DNA from: Paradevosia shaoguanensis
GTDB lineage: Bacteria > Pseudomonadota > Alphaproteobacteria > Rhizobiales > Devosiaceae
DNA length: 64,000 nucleotides
Direction of reading: 5' to 3'
NCBI RefSeq assembly: GCF_016801025.1
Contig: NZ_CP068983.1
Location: 4,084,501-4,148,500 of the forward strand
The notes under the pieces are model-generated. The model was not told where the DNA came from, did not search any database, and was given only the letters and a program-made list of their open reading frames with translations. The translations under genes were made by a program, and so were the position numbers. Positions 39,036 through 47,277 of the stretch are shown here, piece after piece (the stretch's first letter is position 1; the number at the start of each line of letters is the position of its first letter).

Positions 39036-40106
39036 ATGAAAAGTGGTTTGGAAGACGTCGTCGCCGCCGAAACGATCCTGTCCGACGTCGATGGCCTTGC
39101 CGGGCGCCTCATCATGCGCGGCGTCTCGCTCGATGATCTGGCCGGCACGTCCTACGAACAGCTGCTCTCGCTGCTCTGGGCCGGTTTCTTCGAGCTGCCG
39201 CAAGACCTTCCGGGCGCCCTCGCCCGCGCCCGCACCGAGGTCTTCGCCCACGTCGCCAGCGCCGACCCCAGCCTCGAGCCGGTCGACGCCATCCGCGCGC
39301 TGATGGCGCTGATCCCTGATGGCAACGATCTCGAAACCGCCCTGCGCCTCGTCGCCGCGCCGGCAGTCTTCACCCCGGCGGTCCTGCGGCTCAAATCCGG
39401 CCAGCAGCCCGTTGCGCCACGCCCGGGTCTCGGCCACGCCGCCGCTATCCTGCAGATGTTGACCGGCAAGACGCCCTCGCCCCAGCAGGCGGCAGCGCTC
39501 GATGCCTATCTCGTCACCGTGGCCGACCACGGCCTCAACGCCTCGACCTTCACCGCCCGCGTCGTCGCCTCTACCGGCGCCGGTCTCACCTCCGCTGTGC
39601 TGGCCGCCCTCGGCGCGCTCAAGGGCCCGCTCCACGGCGGTGCGCCGGGCCCGGTGCTGGATATGCTCGACTCCATCGGCACGCCCGCCAACGCCGAGCC
39701 CTGGCTCGACGCCGCCCTCACCCGCGGCGACCGTCTCATGGGCTTCGGCCACCGCATCTACCGGGTCCGCGACCCGCGCGCCGACGCTCTCAAGCTGGCC
39801 CTGCGTCCGCTGGTCGCCCCCGGCGAGGTGGACAAGGACCGCGTGGCATTGGCCGAAGCCGTCGAGGCGGCAGCCTTGGCCCTGCTCAAGCGCAAGAAAC
39901 CCGACCGGCCGCTGGAAACCAATGTGGAATTCTACACCGCGCTCCTGCTCGAAGCCCTCGGCTTCCCCCGTTCGGCCTTCACCTGCGTCTTCACCATGGG
40001 CCGCACCGGCGGCTGGATCGCCCACGCAAAGGAGCAGGCCGCCACGGGAAGGCTGATCCGCCCGCAATCGCGATATGTAGGGCCGGCGCCGTTGCAGGCA
40101 GCCTAG
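39036..40106 (+). CDS. Citrate synthase/methylcitrate synthase-like protein
   Basis: This 356-residue citrate-synthase fold enzyme probably condenses an acyl-CoA with oxaloacetate or a related keto acid. His in GPLHGGAP (about 202) and His in GFGHRIYRV (about 237) are present. The catalytic Asp of the NVDFY motif is Glu here (NVEFY, Glu298), a conservative change that may alter activity. AAGGAG lies 8 bases before ATG 39036. The pairing with a DNA-binding homologue on the other strand suggests a regulated accessory enzyme and not the main TCA-cycle gltA. Confidence 0.85.
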   Translation: MKSGLEDVVAAETILSDVDGLAGRLIMRGVSLDDLAGTSYEQLLSLLWAGFFELPQDLPGALARARTEVFAHVASADPSLEPVDAIRALMALIPDGNDLETALRLVAAPAVFTPAVLRLKSGQQPVAPRPGLGHAAAILQMLTGKTPSPQQAAALDAYLVTVADHGLNASTFTARVVASTGAGLTSAVLAALGALKGPLHGGAPGPVLDMLDSIGTPANAEPWLDAALTRGDRLMGFGHRIYRVRDPRADALKLALRPLVAPGEVDKDRVALAEAVEAAALALLKRKKPDRPLETNVEFYTALLLEALGFPRSAFTCVFTMGRTGGWIAHAKEQAATGRLIRPQSRYVGPAPLQAA

Positions 40107-40145
40107 GGCGCGCCAGTCGCTCATCGCTCTCACCTTACCACGACA

Positions 40146-40263
40146 CTCTCCCCCACCGCCGGACTTCCCCGGCCGCAGAGCCGGGGCCTACGGATGACGC
40201 CACTCCTGGGGGACGGTGCAATAGGCCCCGGCCTTCGCCGGGGAAGTCCGGTGGTGGGGAGAG
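40146..40263. repeat. Intergenic nested inverted repeat, copy 3 (best preserved)
   Basis: The outer arms 40146-40190 and 40222-40263 are near-perfect inverted copies (CTCTCCCCCACCGCCGGACT and its complement). Each arm also contains its own hairpin, CCCCGGC-CGCAGA-GCCGGGG and CCCCGGC-CTTC-GCCGGGG. The central spacer is about 31 bases. Confidence 0.85.
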
Positions 40264-40363
40264 CGGTGATGGGGAAATCCGAGGGCGGAGCAAAGTCCGA
40301 AGATGGGGAATCCGAGAACGGGAGAAGTCCGATGGCAACACGCTGGAAAGACACACCGCCCTC

Positions 40364-40401
40364 CCTTCTCCCCTTGTGGGAGAAGGTGGCGCGATAGCGC
40401 C
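40364..40401. repeat. Intergenic double-hairpin repeat (RIME-like)
   Basis: CCTTCTCCC...GGGAGAAGG is followed at once by GGCGC-GATA-GCGCC. This composite is very like mosaic repeats scattered in rhizobial genomes. The same gap ends with a weaker CTCTCACC-type hairpin near 40450-40468. No gene is seen in 40107-40478. Confidence 0.7.
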
Positions 40402-40478
40402 GGATGAGGGGGCGCGGTGCTTGAGGCCTCACCCACCCTTCGGGCACCCTCTCCCACCAGGTGAGAGCGCAACACGCC

Positions 40479-41444
40479 TCAACCCCAGCTATCCCCCCAG
40501 TCCACCTTCCGCGCCTCACGAAACGCCTCGGCGTTTCGCTTGAGCACATCCTGCCGCCGCAGCCCGTCCGGCGCGCACAGTTCAAACACGGCCGCGAACT
40601 TGTTCCGCTCCACCGGCTTGATGATCCGCGCCGGCGCCGCCTGCGCCATCACCTCGGGCCGCGCCACGATGAGATAACTGAACTTCTCGTCCTCATACCC
40701 CAGCGTGCCGCCCTTCATCCGCATATGGTCCTTGCTGCGCTGCAAACGCACCGAGAAGTGGCACCAGTCGCCCTCCGGCAAGGGACACTCATCCCCATGC
40801 GGGCAAGGCGCCACCATCCGCGCGCCATCGGCCAGCAGCGCCCGGCGCACGTCCATCAGCCGCGCATAGTCCCGAGGCCGCCCTGGTTCGATGATCGCCA
40901 TCACGCCCGCGCAATGCCGCCACAGCCCCAGCGCAGCCTTGGAGACCTCGCTATCCGGCAACTCCGTCAGCGAATAGCTCGCTACGACCAGATCGAATTG
41001 TCGTTCCCTCAGCCCCGGCCGCAGCAACTCGGCGCGCAGGACTTCGGCCGGCAATTCGCCCTCTGCCAGCTCGCGCGCCAGATCGAGAAAGCCGCCGCCA
41101 TGATCGAACATGGTCACGGCCTCGATCTCCGGCCATTGCTCGACCGCCGCCCAGCTCGCCGTCCCCGGCCCCGCGCCCGCATCCAGCAGCGAGCGCGGCT
41201 CGAACCCCTCGGCCCGCGTTGCCGCCTCGGTGAACACCCGTTCCACGGCAGCGTAGGTCGCAGGCATCCGGCTCATCGCATAAGCCAGCACATCGTCGCC
41301 CCCGCCGATATGGCCGGACGAGGCCTTGAACTCCCGATACTTTTCCGAGATCGCGCCCGATCGCTGCGCCAGCCCGGCGCGCGATTTGCCTTCGGCCAGC
41401 TCCGCCAGCCGCGCCCGCAATCTTTGAGGCAGACCTGAACTCAT
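40479..41444 (-). CDS. Rsm22-family small-subunit ribosome maturation protein
   Basis: This 321-residue SAM-methyltransferase-fold protein is homologous to mitochondrial Rsm22/METTL17, which acts in small-ribosomal-subunit assembly. It has the SAM motif LLDAGAGPGTASWAA, LVVASYSLTELPD, and the family's cysteine cluster CPHGDECPLPEGDWCHFSVR, likely binding zinc or an Fe-S cluster. ATG 41444 is chosen; the frame continues upstream through the clpX terminator, which argues against a longer start. The gene stands alone between the repeats and clpX. Confidence 0.88.
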   Translation of the reverse strand: MSSGLPQRLRARLAELAEGKSRAGLAQRSGAISEKYREFKASSGHIGGGDDVLAYAMSRMPATYAAVERVFTEAATRAEGFEPRSLLDAGAGPGTASWAAVEQWPEIEAVTMFDHGGGFLDLARELAEGELPAEVLRAELLRPGLRERQFDLVVASYSLTELPDSEVSKAALGLWRHCAGVMAIIEPGRPRDYARLMDVRRALLADGARMVAPCPHGDECPLPEGDWCHFSVRLQRSKDHMRMKGGTLGYEDEKFSYLIVARPEVMAQAAPARIIKPVERNKFAAVFELCAPDGLRRQDVLKRNAEAFREARKVDWGDSWG

Positions 41445-41462
41445 CCCAAGTTCCAAAGACAC

Positions 41463-41498
41463 AAAAAAGCCGAGGGCAGCGCTAGGGCTGCCCTCGGC
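41463..41498 (-). terminator. Terminator of clpX
   Basis: GCCGAGGGCAGC-CCTAGC-GCTGCCCTCGGC on the - strand is a 12-bp perfect stem followed by TTTTTT. It lies 28 bases past the clpX stop. Confidence 0.95.
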
Positions 41499-41525
41499 GA
41501 AAATCAATGCTTTTGCGTCACCGCA

Positions 41526-42803
41526 TCAGGCGCCGGCCGGAATTTCTTCCTTCTTGCGCTCGGCGTAGATGTAGAGCGGGCGAGCGTCCTTGCCGTTCAC
41601 CACTTCCTCGCTGATCACGACTTCTTCCACGCCTTCGAGCGAAGGCAGGTCGTACATCGTGTCGAGCAGGATCGCTTCCATGATCGAGCGCAGGCCACGG
41701 GCACCCGTCTTGCGTTCGATGGCATGCTTGGCAATCGCCTTGAGCGCGTCCTCGTGGAAGGTCAGTTCCACGTCTTCCATCGAGAACAGGCGCTGATACT
41801 GGCGCACCAGGGCGTTCTTCGGCTGGGTGAGGATTTCGATCAGGGCTGCTTCATCGAGGTCGTCGAGCGTCGCCAGGATCGGCAGGCGGCCGATGAATTC
41901 CGGGATGAGTCCGAACTTGACCAGGTCTTCCGGGGCCACGTCCTTGAGGAGGTCGCCGACGCGACGATCCTGCGGGTCCTTGACCACGGCGCCGAAGCCG
42001 ATACCCGAGCCTTCGCCGCGCGCCGCGATGATCTTCTCGAGACCCGCAAAGGCGCCGCCGCAGACGAACAGGATGTTCGTCGTGTCCACCTGCAGGAATT
42101 CCTGCTGCGGATGCTTGCGGCCGCCCTGCGGCGGAACCGAAGCCACGGTGCCTTCCATGATCTTGAGCAGGGCCTGCTGCACGCCTTCACCCGAAACGTC
42201 GCGGGTTATGGACGGATTGTCGGACTTGCGGGAAATCTTGTCGACTTCGTCGATATAGACGATGCCGCGCTGCGCCTTCTCCACGTTGTAGTCGGCGGCC
42301 TGCAGGAGCTTCAGGATGATGTTCTCCACGTCCTCGCCGACATAGCCGGCTTCGGTGAGCGTGGTGGCATCGGCCATCGTGAACGGCACATCGAGGATGC
42401 GCGCCAGCGTCTGGGCCAGAAGCGTCTTGCCGGTACCGGTCGGACCGATCAGCAGGATGTTGGACTTGGAAAGCTCAACGTCCTGGTTCTTGGTCGCGTG
42501 GTGCAGGCGCTTGTAGTGGTTGTGGACAGCAACCGACAGCACGCGCTTGGCGCGGGCCTGGCCGATCACATAGTCATCCAGGATCTTGCAGATCTCCGCC
42601 GGAGTCGGGACGCCGTCGGCGGACTTAACCATCGACGTCTTGTTCTCTTCGCGGATGATGTCCATGCAGAGCTCGACGCACTCATCGCAGATGAATACGG
42701 TCGGGCCGGCGATCAGTTTACGAACCTCGTGCTGAGACTTGCCGCAGAACGAGCAGTACAGCGTGTTCTTCGAGGATTCGCCGTTCGTTGTCTCTTTGGA
42801 CAT
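41526..42803 (-). CDS. clpX: ClpXP protease ATP-binding subunit ClpX
   Basis: This 425-residue AAA+ unfoldase feeds substrates to ClpP. The N-terminal zinc-binding domain has CSFCGK and CDECVELC. Walker A is GPTGTGKT (about residue 118), Walker [10 protein letters not shown], sensor/arginine region GRLPI, and the small C-terminal domain includes [20 protein letters not shown]. It is full-length and collinear with clpP, 171 bases upstream on the same strand. Confidence 0.98.
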   Translation of the reverse strand: MSKETTNGESSKNTLYCSFCGKSQHEVRKLIAGPTVFICDECVELCMDIIREENKTSMVKSADGVPTPAEICKILDDYVIGQARAKRVLSVAVHNHYKRLHHATKNQDVELSKSNILLIGPTGTGKTLLAQTLARILDVPFTMADATTLTEAGYVGEDVENIILKLLQAADYNVEKAQRGIVYIDEVDKISRKSDNPSITRDVSGEGVQQALLKIMEGTVASVPPQGGRKHPQQEFLQVDTTNILFVCGGAFAGLEKIIAARGEGSGIGFGAVVKDPQDRRVGDLLKDVAPEDLVKFGLIPEFIGRLPILATLDDLDEAALIEILTQPKNALVRQYQRLFSMEDVELTFHEDALKAIAKHAIERKTGARGLRSIMEAILLDTMYDLPSLEGVEEVVISEEVVNGKDARPLYIYAERKKEEIPAGA

Positions 42804-42974
42804 CCTGTCACTCCCGGGGGCAGAGCGCCCCCAAAATCAGCGCTAGCGGTCAGGCTAGCGCATGGCGCTTAAACAAAATCTAAGCCAGACCGACCTTAAA
42901 GATCGATCCGGCCCTGCGCAATCACACCATTGTCACAGTCAACGGCTCTTGCGTATCGGCGTTAATGCCTGCGA

Positions 42975-43601
42975 TCACGCCTGCTCCGGCACCGCGCGCT
43001 TCTCGAACACGCTGTCGATCAGGCCGAAGTCCTTGGCTTCTTCCGGGCTGAGGAAGCGGTCGCGCTCGAGAGCGTTCTCGACTTCTTCGTAAGTGCGGCC
43101 CGTATGCTTCTCATAGATTTGATTGAGACGGCGCTTGAGGCCTTCGACCTCGCGGGCGTGGATCAGGATATCGGTCACCTGGCCCTGGTAGCCGCCGGAC
43201 GGCTGGTGGACCATGATGCGCGAATTGGGCAGCGAGGCGCGCATGCCGGCCTCACCGGCCTGGAGCAGGAGCGAACCCATCGAAGCCGCCTGACCGAGGC
43301 AGAGCGTCGCCACGGGCGGGCGGATGAACTGCATGGTGTCGTAGATGGAAAGACCAGCCGTCACCACGCCGCCGGGCGAGTTGATGTAGAGGCTGATTTC
43401 CTTCTTCGGGTTCTCGGACTCGAGGAAAAGGAGCTGAGCGGTGATCAGCGAAGCCATGTTGTCTTCGACGACGCCCGTCACGAAGATGATGCGTTCCTTG
43501 AGGAGCCGCGAATAGATGTCGAAGGCGCGTTCGCCGCGGTTGGTCTGCTCGACCACCATGGGAACGAGCGTATTCATATAGGTATCGACCGGATCTCTCA
43601 T
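42975..43601 (-). CDS. clpP: ClpP protease proteolytic subunit
   Basis: This 208-residue serine protease forms the ClpXP barrel. The catalytic Ser lies in [10 protein letters not shown] (about residue 104), the His in [13 protein letters not shown] (about 130) and the Asp in the [14 protein letters not shown] region. The start [20 protein letters not shown] is typical of alphaproteobacterial ClpP, with AAGGGCATCC before the ATG. Confidence 0.98.
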   Translation of the reverse strand: MRDPVDTYMNTLVPMVVEQTNRGERAFDIYSRLLKERIIFVTGVVEDNMASLITAQLLFLESENPKKEISLYINSPGGVVTAGLSIYDTMQFIRPPVATLCLGQAASMGSLLLQAGEAGMRASLPNSRIMVHQPSGGYQGQVTDILIHAREVEGLKRRLNQIYEKHTGRTYEEVENALERDRFLSPEEAKDFGLIDSVFEKRAVPEQA

Positions 43602-43685
43602 GGATGCCCTTCTGGTGCCTGGATAACGAATCAGCGCGATTTGGCTGATTGCAGGGGATGGCGCCTTAATGCGCGGTAAAGCGAG

Positions 43686-43714
43686 AGATAGGCAAGACTG
43701 GGGCGACCTTCAAT
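43686..43714 (-). promoter_or_regulatory. RpoH-type promoter of clpP
   Basis: On the - strand, ATTGAA (43714-43709) and CTATCT (43691-43686) are separated by 17 bases. The fit to the alphaproteobacterial RpoH pattern is good, and the site lies about 85 bases before the clpP ATG. Confidence 0.4.
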
Positions 43715-43773
43715 AGAGCCGCTCTCCTCGACCACGCCGTTCCCGCTCGGAGGTTAATTCCGCGTTGCGGCGC

Positions 43774-44004
43774 CTACTCGGCGAACACCACCGTCACGCC
43801 CTTCTTGCGGAAATAGGACTGCATCAGCTTGCGGCCCTGGCGATTGTTCTGCGCGAGCTTGGACGGCTCGAACACCGCTTCCTTGGCTCCCTCGCGCGCC
43901 ATCGCCGCCTTCAGGGCCGCGACGTGGACTTCGAGCTCGGCATTGTCGTTGCGCAGGGACGTGTAGATATTCTCCGTGGCCTCGGCCAGGGTCAGGTCGC
44001 TCAT
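43774..44004 (-). CDS. Small unknown soluble protein
   Basis: This 76-residue protein has charged helices (AEATENIYTSLRNDNAELEV) followed by a basic C-terminal part (NNRQGRKLMQSYFRKKGVTV). No signal peptide or membrane helix is present. ATG 44004 has GGAG 8 bases upstream. It is divergent from the P450 gene and upstream of clpP on the same strand, 170 bases apart. I do not recognise the family; the basic end could bind nucleic acid. Confidence 0.6.
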   Translation of the reverse strand: MSDLTLAEATENIYTSLRNDNAELEVHVAALKAAMAREGAKEAVFEPSKLAQNNRQGRKLMQSYFRKKGVTVVFAE

Positions 44005-44123
44005 GGCGGCACTCCAGAATTGCTCTGGCTTTCCACTAACGACTTTTCCGGCAAGGGCAAGGCGCGGTTGCATTAGGCCGGCGACGATCTAATGTCCGAG
44101 CTAGCTTCAACCACCGGTTTCCG

Positions 44124-45365
44124 ATGACTTCTGCACCCGACGCCATAGCCCCTGCCCGCCGCGCCTCCGCCAATCCCCGCGACCCGGTCTTCTACCAGAA
44201 CCCCTACGCCTTCTACGACGGCATCCATGCCAGCTCGCCCACCTTCTTCTGGGACAATTACGGGCACTGGTGCTTCACCGGCTTCAAGGACGTGAACCTG
44301 CTGCTGCGCGACAAGCGCTTCGGCCGCGAGATCCTGCATGTGGCGACCCGCGAGGAACTTGGCTGGGCCGAGCGCAAGCCGCATGTGGCGGACTTCGACC
44401 TCGCCGAGAAATATTCGCTGCTCAACCTCGAGCCGCCCAGCCATACGCGCCTGCGCATGCTGGTGAACCGCGCCTTCGTCTCGCGCCAGGTCGAGCAGCT
44501 GCGCCCGCGCATCGCGGTTCTGGCCAACGAGCTCATCGACGGCTTCGAGAAGGATGGCCAGGTCGAGCTGATGCACGCTTACGCTGCGCCAATCCCGGCC
44601 ATCATCATCTCCGAGATGATCGGCGTACCGACCGACATGGCCATGCAGCTCGTCGCCTGGTCCAACCGCATGGTGACCATGTACATGTTCGGCGTCACCG
44701 AGGAGACCGAGCGCGACGCCAACCAGGCCTCGGCCGATTTCATCGCCTATATCCGCACGCTGATCGCCGAGCGGCGCGTCAAGCCGGCCGAAGACCTCCT
44801 CACCCACATGATCACGGCCGAGCAGGACGGCCAGAAGCTGACCGACGACGAGATCGTCTCGACGGCGATCCTGCTGCTCAATGCCGGCCACGAGGCGACC
44901 GTGCATACGACCGGCAATGCCGTGAAGACGATCATCGAGAGCGGCGTCGACCGGAAGGCGATCTTCGCCAGCGACGAGCAGACGGCCGCGACGGTCGAGG
45001 AATGCTTACGGTTCGATGCGCCGCTCCACATGTTCACGCGCTATGCGCTTTCGAACATCGAGATGGAGAACGGCGTGTCGCTCAGGAAGGGCGACCAGAT
45101 CGGCCTGATGCTCGGCGCCGCCAACCGCGACCCTGCCCGCTTCGCCAATGCCAACACGTTCGATCCGTTCCGCACCGACGGCCAGAACGTCAGCTTTGGC
45201 GCCGGCATCCACTTCTGCATCGGCGCGCCGCTGGCGCGGATTGAATTGCAGATCTCGCTCAAGACGCTGTTCGAACGGCTGCCGGGCCTGCGGCTGGCCA
45301 AGGCGCCGCAGTACAATAATGTGTACCACTTCCACGGGCTGGAGGAGTTGCAGGTGGCCTGGTGA
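44124..45365 (+). CDS. Cytochrome P450
   Basis: This 413-residue soluble bacterial P450 monooxygenase has the haem-binding loop FGAGIHFCIGAPLAR (Cys ligand about residue 365), I-helix oxygen motif AGHEAT (about 254), ExxR in the K-helix (EECLRF) and LEPPSHTRLRMLVNRAF in the C-helix region. No ferredoxin or reductase gene is nearby, so its electron donor must be encoded elsewhere. The substrate cannot be inferred. The start MTSAPDAIAPARRASANPRD looks like a normal short leader. Confidence 0.93.
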   Translation: MTSAPDAIAPARRASANPRDPVFYQNPYAFYDGIHASSPTFFWDNYGHWCFTGFKDVNLLLRDKRFGREILHVATREELGWAERKPHVADFDLAEKYSLLNLEPPSHTRLRMLVNRAFVSRQVEQLRPRIAVLANELIDGFEKDGQVELMHAYAAPIPAIIISEMIGVPTDMAMQLVAWSNRMVTMYMFGVTEETERDANQASADFIAYIRTLIAERRVKPAEDLLTHMITAEQDGQKLTDDEIVSTAILLLNAGHEATVHTTGNAVKTIIESGVDRKAIFASDEQTAATVEECLRFDAPLHMFTRYALSNIEMENGVSLRKGDQIGLMLGAANRDPARFANANTFDPFRTDGQNVSFGAGIHFCIGAPLARIELQISLKTLFERLPGLRLAKAPQYNNVYHFHGLEELQVAW

Positions 45366-45421
45366 CGGGCCGCCGACTCGCGTTTCAGGCCGTTGCGGCG
45401 TTTTTTAGGTAGTTTTGCATC

Positions 45422-45580
45422 ATCTAGTTAGCGAGATAATTCTCGTAACTCGTTGATTTAACATCATCTTACCTAAGAACGATGGCTGCAAATCGTTAAA
45501 TTTTGACTCAATTTCGGGCAATGTTTTGCGATCTTTCGCGGGTTTTGCGGCGTTTTGGAGTGAATTTGGGGCATTGTTTT
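45422..45580 (-). repeat. AT-rich element, copy B
   Basis: This is an inverted, diverged copy of the 28053-28190 element, in the gap between the converging P450 and hydrate-repair genes. It also carries an imperfect palindrome GTTAGCGAGA-TAAT-TCTCGTAAC at 45427-45449, of which copy A has only part. No gene is seen elsewhere in 45366-45690. Confidence 0.7.
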
Positions 45581-45690
45581 TGGGTGCTGGAAGAGGCGCT
45601 CGGCGCAGGGGGATGAGCGGGGTGAAGGTATTGTAGCGCTGCGGGCAGCGAGGGGAATAAGTCCCGCGGCCCGCGCGTAAGCGCCCAGAG

Positions 45691-47169
45691 CTAAACCAGC
45701 CCTTCCAGCACCTCAGGCAGAATCCCTGGCAAATCCTCGCTGATGAGGCCGGGCATGCCGAAGCGCTGGGCGGCGTCGCCGTGGATCCAGACGGCGGCGG
45801 CGGCAGCCTGCAGGCCGGGCATGCCCTGGGCCAGGAGGCCGCCGACGATGCCGGCGAGGACGTCGCCTGAGCCGGCAGTGCCAAGAATGGCCGGCGCATT
45901 GGAGTTGATGAAGGCGCGACCGTCCGGAGCGGCGATGACGGTATCCGAGCCCTTGAGAATGACGATGGCGCCGGAGCGGACAGCGGCGATGCGGGCGACG
46001 TCGACCTTGGAACCCTCGATCTCGCCGAAGAGGCGGGCGAACTCGCCGGTATGGGGCGTCATGACCACCGGACGGGACGGATCGAAGGCGATGAAGCGGA
46101 AGAGCTCTTCGGGAGCATCGGCAAAGCTGGTGAGGGCGTCGGCATCGAGCACGACGGCAGCGCCGCTCTGCATGATGATGGAGACATTCTCGATGGTCGC
46201 CTGCCCCACGCCAGCAGCCGGGCCGATAACGACCGAACGAGCCTTGGTCTGACCCAGCACCTGTTCGAGCGCCGACCATTGCGGTGCTTCCTTGAGCATG
46301 ATCGAAGTCACGTGGTTGGCATGGACCATCAGGGCGTCACGGTGTCCCGCCAGGCTCACAAGGCCGGCGCCGGCGCGCAGGGCTGCCTCGGCGGCGAGGC
46401 GGGAAGCCCCAGTCTGCAACGGGCCGCCCGAAACGACGACGCAATGGCCGCGCGTATATTTGTGCCCGGCAGGATCGGTGTGCGGCAACTGCCAGTGCGC
46501 AGGTCCGTTTTCCCAGAGAGTTGCGGCGATCGGACCAAGAACGTCTTCCCTGATACCGATATCGGCCACGATAACCTCGCCGGCCTTTTCGCGGCCGGGC
46601 AGCAGGAGATGACCCGGCTTCTTGCGGAAGAAGGTGACGGTGAGCGTAGCCTCGATCGCGGCACCACGGACAGCGCCCGTGCCGCCATCGACGCCACTCG
46701 GCACGTCGACCGCCACCACGGTCTTGCGGGCCGCGTTGACGGCTTCGATTATGGTCTTGAGTTCGCCATCCACGTCGCGGTCCAGCCCGGCGCCCAGGAG
46801 GGCATCGATGACCATGTCGGCGTCACTGACCAGGTCCGGATTGAAGGCTTCTATGCGGCCGGTCCAAGCATCGGCATTGGCAGCGGCTTCGCGCTTGAGT
46901 TTGGTCCGGTCGCCATGCATCACGAGGTGCACGGGCCAGCCCTTTTCCTTGAGCTGGCGCGCGACGACGAAGCCGTCGCCTCCATTGTTGCCGGGACCAC
47001 AGAGCACGAGGACCGGCATCTGGTAATAGCGCTCGAGAATGGCTTCGGTGACGGCCGTGCCGGCATTCTCCATGAGACGCGCATAGCTCACACCCGATTC
47101 CGCCGTCAGCCGGTCCGCCTCGGCCATTTCGGCCGGGTTCAGAAGCACATAATCGCCGATCTCGCCCAT
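45691..47169 (-). CDS. nnr: Bifunctional NAD(P)H-hydrate epimerase/dehydratase
   Basis: This 492-residue repair enzyme recovers damaged NAD(P)H hydrates. The N-terminal YjeF_N epimerase domain has LCGPGNNGGDGFVVARQLKE (about residue 60) and VVAVDVPSGVDG. The C-terminal ADP/ATP-dependent dehydratase domain has VVSGGPLQTGASRLAAEAAL, MTPHTGEFARLFG and the catalytic GTAGSGDVLAGIVGG (about 433). GGAG lies 6 bases before ATG 47169. It is fused as in E. coli Nnr. Confidence 0.95.
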   Translation of the reverse strand: MGEIGDYVLLNPAEMAEADRLTAESGVSYARLMENAGTAVTEAILERYYQMPVLVLCGPGNNGGDGFVVARQLKEKGWPVHLVMHGDRTKLKREAAANADAWTGRIEAFNPDLVSDADMVIDALLGAGLDRDVDGELKTIIEAVNAARKTVVAVDVPSGVDGGTGAVRGAAIEATLTVTFFRKKPGHLLLPGREKAGEVIVADIGIREDVLGPIAATLWENGPAHWQLPHTDPAGHKYTRGHCVVVSGGPLQTGASRLAAEAALRAGAGLVSLAGHRDALMVHANHVTSIMLKEAPQWSALEQVLGQTKARSVVIGPAAGVGQATIENVSIIMQSGAAVVLDADALTSFADAPEELFRFIAFDPSRPVVMTPHTGEFARLFGEIEGSKVDVARIAAVRSGAIVILKGSDTVIAAPDGRAFINSNAPAILGTAGSGDVLAGIVGGLLAQGMPGLQAAAAAVWIHGDAAQRFGMPGLISEDLPGILPEVLEGLV

Positions 47170-47229
47170 CTCACGCTCCGCAACTGCCCCCTGCTCCTTC
47201 TCCCACAAGCGTAGGGTGATGAAAAGCAG

Positions 47230-47255
47230 AAGGGCCGCCCCGAGGGGCGGCCCTT
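47230..47255 (-). terminator. Hairpin downstream of tig
   Basis: GGGCCGCCCC/GGGGCGGCCC forms a strong GC stem with a tiny loop 22 bases past the tig stop, followed on the - strand by TTCTGCTTTTC. Confidence 0.7.
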
Positions 47256-47277
47256 CAAACCTAGACCACTGAAATTC

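Noticed and set aside
45418-45475. A dif-like site (GATGTTAAAT) in element B
   Set aside because: The half-site resembles XerD binding DNA, but no matching XerC half stands at the required 6-base spacing.
45420-45899. A - strand frame reading through element B as a protein
   Set aside because: Its N-terminal part is an out-of-frame shadow of the hydrate-repair gene. No start codon lies near the conserved part, so it is reported as a repeat and not as a gene.
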